From: Prevotella histicola JCM 15637 = DNF00424
Lineage (GTDB): Bacteria > Bacteroidota > Bacteroidia > Bacteroidales > Bacteroidaceae
Assembly (NCBI RefSeq): GCF_000613925.1
Contig: NZ_BAJX01000005.1
Location: 124,001 to 188,000 of the forward strand
DNA: 64,000 nt
Direction of reading: 5' to 3'
This document shows positions 34,406 through 44,409 of the stretch, piece after piece. The position numbers and the translations under genes were made by a program. Every line of letters begins with the position of its first letter. Position 1 is the stretch's first letter. The notes below the pieces were generated by a model. That model did not search any database, was not told the DNA's origin, and saw only the letters and a list, made by a program, of their open reading frames with translations.

Positions 34406-34867
34406 ATGAAAAAGATTATGTTAATGGTAGCTGCTTGCGCAGCTATGGTAGCTTGTAACAATGGCAAGACTACAGCAAACAATGAGAGTAATGACAGTGC
34501 AGCTCAGGACACAGCAGCAGCTGGTGACTCAGCTGTTTACGAGGGTATGACACCTGCAGCAGACGTTGCTGGTATCAAATATCGTGTTGCTTTGGCAAAG
34601 GATTCATCTAATGGCTTCAGCGTTGTTGAGTCTTATATGAAGTCAAACACCGAGGCTGACACTACATACAACTACACTGGTAAGTATCAGGTTATCAAGA
34701 AGGACGTAAAGGGTAAGAGCAATACTTACTATCAGTTCGAGCTTGGTAAGGACAACAAGACCAACTTCCTCGTAGTAAACGACTCTACTCTCCGTCTTGT
34801 TAACAGCGACTTTGAGGAGCCAGCAGTTAACTCTAAGGACATGAACTACGATCTGAAGTTGAAGTAA
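34406..34867 (+). CDS. NlpE-like lipoprotein without the CxxC
   Basis: The 153-residue protein has a lipobox (MVAC at 14-17), an Asn/Ser/Ala-rich linker to about 45, and then a compact beta domain. The opening YEGMTPAADVAGIKYRVAL lines up with the NlpE phrase Y-x-G-x-L-P-C-A-D-C-x-G-I, but both cysteines are replaced (A and V). The following YNYTGKYQVIKKD and YYQFELGKDNKTNFLVVNDSTLRLVNSD match the NlpE N-domain strands. NlpE senses envelope stress and surface contact. Without the CxxC this protein cannot do the disulphide-dependent part. It has its own promoter and terminator. Confidence 0.72.
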   Translation: MKKIMLMVAACAAMVACNNGKTTANNESNDSAAQDTAAAGDSAVYEGMTPAADVAGIKYRVALAKDSSNGFSVVESYMKSNTEADTTYNYTGKYQVIKKDVKGKSNTYYQFELGKDNKTNFLVVNDSTLRLVNSDFEEPAVNSKDMNYDLKLK

Positions 34868-34904
34868 TAATCAACCGAATATTGCGCTAATAGCGCTAAA
34901 AAAC

Positions 34905-34947
34905 AAAGGGGCTTATCAAGGTTTCACTCCTTGTACAAGCCCTTTTT
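34905..34947 (+). terminator. Terminator of the NlpE-like gene
   Basis: AAAGGGGCTTATCAAGG pairs with CCTTGTACAAGCCCTTT around a short loop, followed by TT. A GCGCTAATAGCGC palindrome lies just before. Confidence 0.8.
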
Positions 34948-35127
34948 CTGTTTTATCCATCATCCTGTAACGGGGCAAGTGTACTCCTTACGCCTGTTTC
35001 CTACTAACCATTCTTTCATATTCGTACAGCCTCTGCAGGCACGGTAGCCATTGTTTGATGAATAGCAGGAAATATCTTAAAACACAACTTACACCTCCCT
35101 TTTGTAAGGATTATTCTTACTCACAAT

Positions 35128-35395
35128 TTAATAGATGCTCTTTTGCCTTCTAAAAGACGCCCTTTTACATGGTAAAAGATGCCCTTTTGATGTGTAAAAG
35201 GTGCCCTTTTACAACGCAAAAGGGCACCTTTTTAAACACCTCCTGTAACCTATTGGTTTTCAAAACGATACAGAAGCCGTTTTTTAGCACATTAACTGAT
35301 TTTACAAAGAGACCACTTCTCAAAACTGTAAATAATCTTTCCTCTTAGCTTTTCCCATATTCTACTCCTTCTACCTGGTCCTTTTTCTTTCCCGA
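35128..35395. repeat. Array G: family-1 22-bp palindromic element with head and tail
   Basis: The head TTTAATAGATGCTCTTTTGCC is followed by 22-bp units (cores ACGCC, ATGCC, GTGCC, GGCAC) to about 35234. The tail CACCTCCTGTAACCTATTGG, ATTTTACAAAGAG, AAAACTGTAAATAATCTTT and TACTCCTTCTACC parallels arrays A and C. Confidence 0.75.
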
Positions 35396-35590
35396 TCCTC
35401 ACATTTCAGGCAATAAAGGATACGACCTTCGCCCCGCAACATCCTATCACATCATGCCTATAGGGGCATTATACAAAGGAAACAAAAGGCAGGAAAGCAA
35501 GTGTGTTCCTCATCAGGGGGTGCTATAGTTCGAAGATAATGAGAACTTAACTGTGCTTACCTACAGAAAGACTGCACTGGATTTATACTA

Positions 35591-36525
35591 TCAACTGAGT
35601 TTTGTCATCTCCCGAATGACAGCTTCCTGCTGACGATAAAAACTCTTTTCATCCACTTCAGTGACGGGTATCACCTCTGCCAAGCTTGCTGCAAGATTCT
35701 GCATCTCCCACGTAATGGCATATCCAGCTTGCTTACGTGCTGCAATACACTTGTCCAATTCGTATTTCGCCCTGGCCTTATCACGACTGAATAGCAAACC
35801 TGCCAGCGTATAACGCATACGCTGACGGAACTTCTCTTCACGTTGTGACGAGATAGCTTTGCAGAGTAAAGCTATCTTTTGTTGCTCATCATCAAGGAGA
35901 TTGGACAACTCATGAAAGAGATAAGACTGTCGATGCTTGGATATAAGACGTAGATAAATCTCAATAGCCTTGTCTTTCTTCCCCATGATACGATAGACTA
36001 TGGCTTTATAACGCTGATTATTCATGTTATAAGGGCTGTGCTTCAACGCCTCTGCCAATATAGGTGCAGCTTTCAATGCAACGTCAACTGTTGGTGTAGC
36101 CTCAACCTCTTTGAACACTTTTCCCACAATACGCATCCCCGTTGAAGGGACTGGATGCCCGTTACTTTGCCCTGTTGTCCAGTCTTCATCAGCAAGTCTG
36201 GTGATGCCCCACTGCGTGATGAAGCTGATCATTGAGAATGAAGGATGATGCTCGAAGACAAGTATTGCAGCACGCATCATGCACTTTGCCCTTTCAAATC
36301 CTTATCCTCCATTGTCGGATAGAGTCGCATCAAACTCTGAAAGATTTTGTAAGCTTCTTCTAATCGGCGCTGCTGATAGCGTAACTGCATCATGTCAACC
36401 CCCACCCAGAACATCGCTATCGTGGTGTAATGTCCCTTATGCGTTGCATACATAGGGACGATAGCTGCATAAGCCTCCTCAGTTCGCCCTTGCTTTCGTA
36501 GTTCAAAGATATCCTTTACTTCCAT
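35591..36525 (-). pseudogene. TPR-like cytoplasmic protein, split by a one-base frame break
   Basis: Two frames meet at 36277-36280. The first (36277-36525, 82 residues) starts MEVKDIFELRKQGRTEEAYAAIVPMYATHKGHYTT, and the second (35591-36280, 229 residues) carries on with MMRAAILVFEHHPSFSMISFI, then EDWTTGQSNGHPVPSTGMRIVGKVF. The helix DLKGQSA|MMRAAILVF reads through smoothly if one base is added, giving about 311 residues. The phrase G-H-x-x-P-S-T and the helical pairs AIEIYLRLISKHRQSYLFHEL and AKYELDKCIAARKQAGYAI suggest a TPR-type scaffold resembling the DUF7017-type proteins I recall. The function is not known. The ATGA overlap could also be real translational coupling of two peptides, but the pattern of other single-base losses here favours an error. 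Confidence 0.6.
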
Positions 36526-36542
36526 AGCATTAAGATTAAAAG

Positions 36543-36591
36543 AAGGCAGACCCCAAGCCGAAACAGTATGTTCAGCTTTAGGATCTGCCTT
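36543..36591 (-). terminator. Terminator of the first susD-type gene
   Basis: AAGGCAGA (36543-36550) pairs with TCTGCCTT (36584-36591), with extra pairs CCCCAAGC/GCTTTAGG inside. Confidence 0.6.
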
Positions 36592-36624
36592 TTCGTTATG
36601 ATTTATTGATCAAATTCCAGTTAG

Positions 36625-38387
36625 TTATTGATTGGTTACTGTAAGACTTCCAGACGTATCTGGGTTCGGCTTACATGCCACATTGTTATGTGTTTCATAC
36701 TCCAATATGAAGTAATTGAGCCATGGACAAACATAACCAGCCTTGGAATTGATTTGCGCATTAGGCTCATAATTAGTATTATCTTTGCGTCTGATCTGCT
36801 GAGCAAGGCGTTTATTATCAAAGTAAACAAGACCTTCTCCCCAAAACTCAATACGCTTCTGTATCAACAACTCCTTTATAAACTCATCCATAGTGGTAGC
36901 ATTACCAGCCTGATAAGAGCCATCCGTGTAACGATAGTCATTGATGAACGACTTCAAAGCAGCTACACCGGCAGCTACACCGTCGAGATGTGCAGTGCAT
37001 TCAATGTCGATAAACTTCATCTCCTCTACACGCATCAAAGGCAAACTAATGAATTGTCCCTCATAAGTGTCTACCCTATTACCCTTTGCTGGACGGAATT
37101 TCGTGTTTACATAAGCTGGAAGAGCCTTCCATTCCTCCTCATCTAACAGAGAATTCTGTACTTTATGGCCTGCAATCATCAGAGATTCATACTGCTTGTA
37201 ACCGTCATGTGTACCCGCTGCATCAGGTGAAACCCATGAATAACGGCGCCAGTCACCTTGTCCGATCTGCCATATAGCCAACTACCTATCATGCGGAAAG
37301 CCTCATAAGCACGTGTCAATCCCCAGTCAGTCTCGGTTGTTACACTACTTGTAAACGTATAATAGATATACGGTATCTGCTCACGTGTACTGTAACCTAA
37401 GCACCACATCCATGCCTGATTAGGCGTATTGAATCCCGTCTTAGGGTCAAGCCACTCCGTTTCTGTCACCGGACTGTATCCTGTAGAAGCCAACCGTGCG
37501 TAGTCACGAGCCTTCTCATAACACTCACGAGCCGTATGAATGCCTAACTTATCATACGTTATTGCCGTTGAATCTTCGGCTGCTATCGCCTTATCTAAGT
37601 CTGAACTGGATTTGTCAAAACGGCTTGCCATATCCAACCAAAGACGTGCTTTCAATCCATAAACAACACTAAGATCGGGCATTTTCTTATCAGAACGTAC
37701 ATAACCTTGTAGATACTTTTCTGCATTATCAAGGTCTGTTAGGATGAAGCGATACATCTTATAGAAAGGAGCTCGTGGATTATGACGCATCTCAGAGTCA
37801 GGTGTTTTCTCTGTCACGATGGGCACTGTAAGTCCCCATATATTGTCTTTCGTAGCCTTATCATCCAGACTTGCGATACCAGTTGGCTTAAATTCGAACT
37901 GCCGAGCTATGTCTAAATAAGCCATTGCACGATAAGTCAATGCTATACCAAGGTAGTTCTTTGAAGTCTCAGACGCCGTTGCAGGATCTATAACACTTGC
38001 AAGATTATTGCACGTAGCTATGAAATTGTAATAATAACGATAAGTGTAATAAGCCTTAAAACGCGTTTCTGTACCGCTTTCTACAGATGGCCAATAGCTA
38101 TAGTTACTACTATAGACAGGGAAATCAGCCCCAAGAACCTCTCTATAGAACATCTGACAAGGATAACCCCAGTCATTAGTAGGATACCCACTACTACCCC
38201 ATGAATTGATATCAATCACATAAGAGATGATACCATTCAGTAAACTTTGTTGTGAAGAAGTCAGATTCTTCACTTGCTGGGCAGTAAGTGTCGATGACGG
38301 ATCAATGGTATCAATACATCCTCCAAGGCTAAATGTCGTTGCAACAAACGTCAACGAGAAGAGATATCTTAATATACGGTGTTTCAT
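36625..38387 (-). CDS. SusD/RagB-family outer-membrane lipoprotein, frame broken once
   Basis: The start at 38387 gives MKHRILRYLFSLTFVATTF and a lipobox (LGGC). The ORF continues upstream to 38417, but that extension overlaps the SusC stop. SusD proteins bind glycans at the surface and close over the SusC barrel. Marks are TPR-like helices with YYTYRYYYNFIATCNNL, ALTYRAMAYLDIARQFEF and VYGLKARLWLDMASRFD, and the C-terminal MDEFIKELLIQKRIEFWGEGLVYFDNKRL. The frame changes near 37278, where WLYGRSD should read WAIWQIGQGDW. One missing G in a TGGG context repairs it and gives about 587 residues. It is paired with the SusC gene 29 bases upstream. No glycosidase gene adjoins the pair, so the substrate may be peptide or glycan. 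Confidence 0.88.
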
Positions 38388-38416
38388 AATTTTGTTTTTT
38401 TTCATTTGAAATGACA

Positions 38417-41400
38417 TTAGAATGTAACTTTAATACCGCCAGAGACTGTTCTGGAAGGGCTATAAGTTGCCGTACTACTACTTCCGGAGAACGATCCACG
38501 TGGGTCAAAGCCCTTACGTTTGCTCCAGTAATACAGGTTATCTGCAGCCAGATAAACACGTATACTACCCAATCCAAAACGCTGAATCAGATGGTTTGGA
38601 AGTGTATAACCGAAGTTAAGATTCTGCAAAGTCAAGTAACTTCCACTGATAAGGAAGCGATCACTAAGTGAAGAAGAGTTCGCATCATTGTATTGCCAAC
38701 GTGGGATATTACTTGAGGTATTGGTCTCTGACCATGCATTAAGCATATCTTTATGAATTGCAAAGCCAGTAGATGTACCACTCGGAACGCCCATCATCCC
38801 TTCATAACCATAGTCACAAGACTTCCCACCAAGGGAGTAAGAGAATGAAACGGACAAGTCGAAGCCATAAGCTGTTAGTGTTGTGCCGAATCCACCATAG
38901 AGGTCTGGATGTGGACTTCCACATGCATAATAGTCTGCATTACCATAGACATCAGTCGTCTTGAGGCTTCCATCCGTATCATTGTAGTACCACATAGCCT
39001 TTCCTTCACTTGATACACCAGCATAACGTGGGATATACCATTCGTAAATAGGGAGTCCTTCAGCATAGAGTCTGCTACCATTCATATAACCAGCATGCCC
39101 ATCTACGACGAGATCTGCCTTAAGAGCATCTGCCAATCGGGTAATTTTGTTCTTGTAAGTTGTGGCATTAAAGTTCACATCCCAATTGATATTCTTGGTT
39201 CTAAGAAGTGTAGCTGAGAGGTCAAACTCCAATCCTTGGTTCACCATATCACCAATATTGTCATACATTCCACTATAACCAGCAGAATAAGGTGCGAATA
39301 CAAAGCAGAGCATATCAGTCGTTTTCTTATAGAAATACTCAACACTTCCGCGTATCCGACTATTCAAAACTTCATAGTCAAAACCAACATTGAAGTTGTT
39401 ATTGGTTTCCCAAGTGATATTAGGATTACCCTTTTCATTGAGTACCAGACCAACCTTACCATTGCTATTCACGATGCTGTAAGTATCAATATAATGGAAA
39501 TCACCGATATTATCATTTCCTTGCTGACCAAAAGAAGCCTTCAACTTCAACATATTCATCCAACGGAAAGGCTTCATAAACTTCTCTTTTGTGAGAATCC
39601 AGGCACCTCCTACAGAATAGAAGTTACCCCAACGATGAGCTGGATCGAAGCGACTTGAGGCGTCACGACGGTAAGAAACACTTCCGAAATACTTCTGATC
39701 GTAATCGTATTGACCACGGAAGAAGAAGCCTTCTGACTCATAAATACTATTACCAGACTCACCTGTATTGTCTAATTTAATAGCTCCAGCCAGTGTCTGA
39801 TTGGTAAAGTAAGATGCCATACCAGTCTTTGAGCCGAACAAATTCTCATAACTACTACGATAGAACTCATGTCCTAAGAGTAATTCCATGTGATGATGAC
39901 CAAACTCATGATGGTAATTTGCGAGCTGTTGGAAGTTATATGAGTAAGTCTGTTCACTTGATCTTGATACGAAACCAGTAGGGTAAGCCGTATGACTGTA
40001 TCCATAAAATGGTTGTGTTGCTTCTGTTCCACGAGAGTCATAGCTTGTTACTGCGCCATTAAGAGTAATCTTTAACCCAGTAATCGGCATAATATCAGCA
40101 TAGCCAAAGAACGAATACATGTTGTTCTTACTAGTGTTTGTATTCAAACGATTCTCCTGTAATGGATTAAGATTAGGCAACACTGGACGCATATAACCAA
40201 TCACTGAGCCAGCTCCATAATCGTACATTGGACCATTTTCGTCCGTCAGAATATTACCCTGTCCATCACGTATATAGCAGGATAGAGGGGCGCCATATTG
40301 TTAATTTGATAGAAAAGACCATTGCCAGTAGATGGAATTACATGATACTTTGTACGACTGAAGTTCACGTTTGTACCAACTTTCAACCAATCCAAAGCCT
40401 CATAATCAGCCTTAGCACGTACTGTAATACGATTGAAATCAGAGTAATAAGCAATACCTTCATTGTTCAAATATCCTAAAGAAAGATAGTACTGCATCTT
40501 GTCACTACCTCCTGTCAGGCTGATATCATACTCTTTTCGCAAGCCGTTTCGGAACCCTAAGTTCTCCCAATTATCAGGTTTTATCATGTAGTCTTTACCT
40601 TTATAATTGAAGACACGGCCTAATGTAGCATTTGGATTGATACGTCCATCAGCCCCAATGAGCTCTTCTCCAGCAGGAACAGTGAAGATTGGATAACCCA
40701 AACCACCAGATGCACCAGAAGAAATCAATTGCTTATTAGCGGCAATCGTAGCTTGAGCAGGTGTTAATCCTAAACCATTTACTTGATAATTATATAATGC
40801 TTTATAATATAATTCATAGTATTTAGCAGGGTCAGAAATCGTTTCATAGTCTCGTTTAATACGACTGTTAACACCCCATTTCATATCAATTGCTATGTGT
40901 GCCTTACCTGCTTGTGCATGTTTTGTGGTCACCATGATAACGCCATTGGCACCACGCGCACCATAAAGGGCTGTTGAAGAAGCGTCTTTCAGTACTGTAA
41001 CCGATGCGACATCGGCTGGGTTAAGGTTATTCCAACCGCCATCATAAGGTGCACCATCCACGATAATAAGTGGTGCCTGACCAGCACTGATACTGCTGAA
41101 ACCACGTACACGGATGGCAGGAGTAGCTCCTGGCTCACCACTATTGTCTACGATCTGCACACCAGCAGCCTCACCCTTCAAGCTACTCATCACATTATTG
41201 AGTTGCTTATTCTCAATTTTCTTCGAGTCAACAATAGCAGCTGAACCCGTAAAAGCTGAACGTTTCTGTTCTCCGAAGGCTGTGATGACAACTTCATCCA
41301 GTGTAGAATTCTCATTGACCATAGTGATTTTCATCGTCGGTCGTGCTGGAATCACTATAGTTTTCATGCCGACATAAGAGACGGTCAGCTTAGCTCCAGG

Positions 41401-41598
41401 CTTCAAGTTGTTCAAAGTAAAGTTGCCATCCATGTCTGTCGCCGTGATATTCTTTGCGTCTCCAACGACCTGAACCGTAGCACCTATAACGCTTTCTCCA
41501 GTCTCATCGACGACGACTCCCTTAGAAGTAAATGGTTGCTGCGCATAGCTTACCACCGCTGTCAGCACCAATAGTGAAATTAGTATGAGTCTTTTCAT
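38417..41598 (-). CDS. SusC/RagA-family TonB-dependent receptor, frame broken once
   Basis: The corrected length is about 1060 residues. A signal peptide (MKRLILISLLVLTAVVSYA) is followed by a carboxypeptidase-like domain (GVVVDETGESVIGATVQVVG), the TonB box region (STLDEVVITAFGEQKRSAFTG) and a plug with VRGFSSISAGQAPLIIVDG and SVTVLKDASSTALYGARGANGVIMVTTK. The barrel ends in the motif ...TVSGGIKVTF. The break lies near 40266-40280, where PLYPAIYV|MDR must pass into RDGQGNILTDENGPMYDYG. One added base restores it. The gene opens a SusC-SusD operon and has a strong promoter at 41663-41693. Confidence 0.88.
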
Positions 41599-41662
41599 AT
41601 CAAAAGGTAGGTTATAAAATTAGTATTCTCTAGATTCATAAACACGATATTATTTTATTTCG

Positions 41663-41693
41663 CAAATATAAATAAAACTTTTAAACGAACAAA
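41663..41693 (-). promoter_or_regulatory. Promoter of the first SusC/SusD operon
   Basis: TTTG at 41693-41690 and TATATTTG at 41670-41663 on the minus strand, 23 bases apart. Leader about 60 bases. Confidence 0.7.
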
Positions 41694-41975
41694 TTAATCA
41701 CAGATATTTCTTAAAAAAAATATTTTATCGCCACGAAAACAAGGATACAATAAGCTTTATAAGCGTATTTCGTACAATATATAATAATCAATTGATTCTT
41801 TCTATTAATAAAAAAGAAAGCTCTACAGAACCCTCTTACCATGGAATATCGGTATTCTTTCCTTACAAAACAGAACTGTATGAGATGCAAAAAGGCTATT
41901 ATAACTCACAGATAGAGAATAGATACAGAGACGGGGAATGCTTATAATGTAATAAAAAATCAGCATGTGCAAAAC

Positions 41976-42155
41976 AATAGATGCTCTTTTGCAATGTAAA
42001 AGAGCATCTTTTGCAATGTAAAAGAGCATCTTTTGCAATGTAAAAGGGCATCTTTTGACGTGTAAAAGGTGCCCTTTTGAAGTGTAAAAGGGCGTCTTTT
42101 ACTTTGCCCATCATAACATATTGGATATCTGAATGTTACAAATGGAGAAATAGAG
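41976..42155. repeat. Array H: family-1 element with near-identical units
   Basis: AATAGATGCTCTTTTGCAATG is followed by two identical 22-bp units AAAAGAGCATCTTTTGCAATGT, then three that differ (cores GGCAT, GTGCC, GGCGT), to about 42102. The tail has CATAACATATTGG and ATATCTGAATGTTACAAAT. Two frames that cross the array are chance products. Confidence 0.8.
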
Positions 42156-42313
42156 TCTTATCTTTAAAAACACGACACCAAGCAAAGAGCAATATTGTAA
42201 ATGATTTTTCAATCTAAGGAAAACAGTCTGGTAATATGTTAGTAGGTCTTAAATATAAGGGATATCTCAATGAATTAACGTACCTTTGTGGGAGAATAAT
42301 AAAGAAGAAAAGA

Positions 42314-42852
42314 ATGAAATATCTACTTGTATCAGACATTCACGGCTGTTTACCAGCCTTGGAGAAGGTGCTACAGTTCTATGACAGAGAGCATTGTGAC
42401 ATGCTTTGCATCCTCGGTGACATACTTAATTACGGTCCACGCAACTCTATTCCAGAGGGAATCGATGCTAAAGGAATCGTTGAAGCACTGAACAAACGTG
42501 CCAATGACATCATTGCTGTGAGAGGAAACTGTGATGCTGAAGTCGACCAAATGCTACTGAAGTTCCCTATGATGGGAGACTATACGTTACTGGTTGACGA
42601 GGGGCGTAAGTTGTTTCTCACCCATGGACATATATATAATAAGGAGAAAATGCCACAAGGCACGTAGATGCTATCGTATATGGGCACACTCACCTCTGGG
42701 AACTAAGCCAACAGGATGACACCTTGGTATGCAATCTCGGTTCAATAACATTCCCTAAGGGTGGAAATGTCCCCACATTCATGACCTATGAACACGGTGT
42801 TTTCACGGCATATACCTTAGATGGGAAAGCCTTGAAACAGGAACGAATATAA
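42314..42852 (+). CDS. YfcE-like metallophosphoesterase, frame broken once
   Basis: It reads from the ATG at 42314 (MKYLLVSDIHGCLPALEKVLQFY); a frame reaching further upstream to 42236 has no RBS support. Metallophosphatase motifs are DIHG (metal site), GDILNYGPRN, GNCDAEVD, LTHGHIYNKEKMP and, after the break, VDAIVYGHTH. The frame stops early at about 42667. Inserting one base near 42663 restores V-D-A-I-V-Y-G-H-T-H and runs to the stop at 42850-42852, about 179 residues, close to the 184 of E. coli YfcE. YfcE is a phosphodiesterase of the cytoplasm with Mn. The physiological substrate is not known. The gene converges on dusB with a shared terminator. Confidence 0.85.
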
Positions 42853-42898
42853 GAAAATGGCTACTTTGACGGCGTAATCTCATCTGGTTACGAAAGAA

Positions 42899-42945
42899 AA
42901 GTAATAGGGCTTACGGAACTCTTCATTCCATAAGCCCTATTACTT
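42899..42945. terminator. Bidirectional terminator between the YfcE-like gene and dusB
   Basis: AAGTAATAGGGCTTACGGAA (42899-42918) pairs with 42926-42945 with one mismatch. The right arm reaches the first base of the dusB stop codon. A and T runs flank both sides. Confidence 0.8.
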
Positions 42946-43904
42946 TATACCTCTTTCAACTTCTCTCTGCATTCTTCCAAGATAGTAAGAAGCTCATCCA
43001 TCTTCGTTGCACGAAGCATTGAGATGCGTGTTTGCTTAAAGTCGGAAATACCTTTAAAGATAGGTGATGCTGCCAAATGCCGACGTGTATGGAGAATACC
43101 ACGATACTCATCAATCCGTTCAACATTGATTCTCAGCATTTCTTCAAGTATATCAATCTTCTCATCGAGTGAAAGTTCCTTTCCACTTTGGTTGAATAAC
43201 CACGGACAACCAAAGGTTGCACGACCTATCATCACTGCATCCACACCATAACGATCGAACTTTTCGCGGGCATCCTCAACACTTGTCACATCGCCATTAC
43301 CAATAATAGGAATATGAATGCGTGGATTCTTCTTCACTTCACCTATCAAAGTCCAGTCTGCTTCACCAGTATACATCTGTGCACGCGTACGTCCATGGAT
43401 GGTCAAAGCTTGTATTCCACAATCCTGAAGTTGCTCTGCCAGATCGGTAATGATAAGGTGATCATGATCCCAACCCAACCGAGTCTTCACCGTTACAGGG
43501 ACATTCACAGCCTTAACGACCTCACGTGTTATCTCCAACAACAAGGGAATGTTCTTCAACATACCTGACCCAGCACCTTTGTTTGCCACCTTCTTTACAG
43601 GACAACCAAAGTTAATGTCTATCACATCAGGCTTTACCTGCTCAACAATCTTTGCAGCTTCAACCATAGAAGCTACATCCCGACCGTATATCTGTATACC
43701 AACTGGGCGCTCACCATCATCAATCACCATCTTTGACAGTGTCGACTTAATACTCCGAATGATAGCATCAGCCGAGACAAATTCCGTATAAACCATTGCT
43801 GCCCCAAAGCGTTTACACATCTTTCGGAAGCCTATATCCGTCACATCTTCCATCGGGGCCAAGAACAATGGGCGTTCCCCTAAATCTATTGTTCCTATTT
43901 TCAT
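42945..43904 (-). CDS. dusB: tRNA-dihydrouridine synthase, DusB type
   Basis: The 319-residue protein reads from the ATG at 43904. The frame extends to 43928 but passes over the promoter box at 43910-43917. Dus enzymes reduce uridine to dihydrouridine in the tRNA D-loop using FMN and NADPH. Family marks are PLFLAPMEDVTDIGFRKMC, VGIQIYGRD, DVIDINFGCPVKKVANKGAGSGMLKNIPL (with the catalytic Cys in NFGCP), VPVTVKTRLGWD, LTIHGRTRAQMYTG and IPIIGNGDV...GVDAVMIGRATFG. I assign the B subfamily from the compact C-domain; this is less certain than the family. The transcript appears to be leaderless. Confidence 0.92.
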   Translation of the reverse strand: MKIGTIDLGERPLFLAPMEDVTDIGFRKMCKRFGAAMVYTEFVSADAIIRSIKSTLSKMVIDDGERPVGIQIYGRDVASMVEAAKIVEQVKPDVIDINFGCPVKKVANKGAGSGMLKNIPLLLEITREVVKAVNVPVTVKTRLGWDHDHLIITDLAEQLQDCGIQALTIHGRTRAQMYTGEADWTLIGEVKKNPRIHIPIIGNGDVTSVEDAREKFDRYGVDAVMIGRATFGCPWLFNQSGKELSLDEKIDILEEMLRINVERIDEYRGILHTRRHLAASPIFKGISDFKQTRISMLRATKMDELLTILEECREKLKEV

Positions 43905-43909
43905 GGGTG

Positions 43910-43917
43910 CAAAGGTA
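43910..43917 (-). promoter_or_regulatory. -7 box of dusB, leaderless layout
   Basis: TACCTTTG on the minus strand lies six bases before the ATG at 43904. The expected start of RNA is at or next to the start codon. Confidence 0.6.
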
Positions 43918-44070
43918 AGGAAAAGCAAGAAAGTAAAAGAGTAAAACTAAAAAAAGCTATGCTTATAATAAAGGGTATAATAAGCTTTCAAGAGACTTCC
44001 TTTCTAATATTTTTATTTTGATATATAGGATTTTAACATGCAAATAATTCTGATTTACGAAATATTTGAT

Positions 44071-44078
44071 TATATTTG
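44071..44078 (+). promoter_or_regulatory. -7 box of higBA, leaderless layout
   Basis: TATATTTG lies seven bases before the higB ATG at 44086, so RNA should start at or beside the ATG. Confidence 0.55.
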
Positions 44079-44085
44079 CAGCAGA

Positions 44086-44388
44086 ATGAGAATCATTTCA
44101 CATAAAAAATTAAAGCTCTTTTATGAGCAAAGAGAACACAATGATGCCAAAGTTCCATTAGAACGGTGGTATGATATAGCCTGTCATCGCACCTGGCATT
44201 CGCTTGGAGACATTCGTCAAGACTATGGAGATACCGACATGGTAGGTAACCAAAGATATGTATTTAACATCCATGGAAACAAATATCGTTTAGTAGTTGT
44301 TGTGCAATTCACTATCCAACGTATTTACATACGGTTTGTCGGGACACATAAACAATACGATAAAATTAAAGATATAACAACCATATAA
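44086..44388 (+). CDS. higB: HigB-family toxin (mRNA interferase)
   Basis: The 100-residue protein starts at the ATG at 44086 (MRIISHKKLKLFYEQ). The RelE-superfamily fold of HigB cuts mRNA on translating ribosomes. The C-terminal phrase is the family signature: VGNQRYVFNIHGNKYRLVVVVQFTIQRIYIRFVGTHKQYDKI, in which the G-N-K-Y-R-L and the I-R-F-V-G-T-H-x-x-Y strands carry the active-site region. The order toxin first, then antitoxin, is usual for higBA. The antitoxin ORF follows 21 bases later. The -7 box is close to the start, so the mRNA is probably leaderless. Confidence 0.9.
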   Translation: MRIISHKKLKLFYEQREHNDAKVPLERWYDIACHRTWHSLGDIRQDYGDTDMVGNQRYVFNIHGNKYRLVVVVQFTIQRIYIRFVGTHKQYDKIKDITTI

Positions 44389-44409
44389 ACTATTAAAAAG
44401 GATATATCA

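Larger units (their letters stand above)
34868..35590. other. Intergenic stretch between convergent genes
   Basis: It contains the NlpE-gene terminator and array G with its tail. 35400-35590 has no visible gene or repeat. Confidence 0.6.
41599..42313. other. Divergent intergenic region, SusC gene and YfcE-like gene
   Basis: It contains the SusC promoter and array H. 41700-41970 is AT-rich with no gene. No clear -7 box was found for the phosphoesterase gene. Confidence 0.55.

Noticed and set aside
41823-42114. Small minus-strand ORFs with repeated LLHCKR...FTLQK-type peptides
   Set aside because: They are translations of the 22-bp array. The same peptide-like pattern appears at 59061-59276 over array I, and there is no promoter or RBS.
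43905-43928. Longer N-terminus of DusB
   Set aside because: It overlaps the TACCTTTG box. MKIGTIDLG at 43904 fits the family start.
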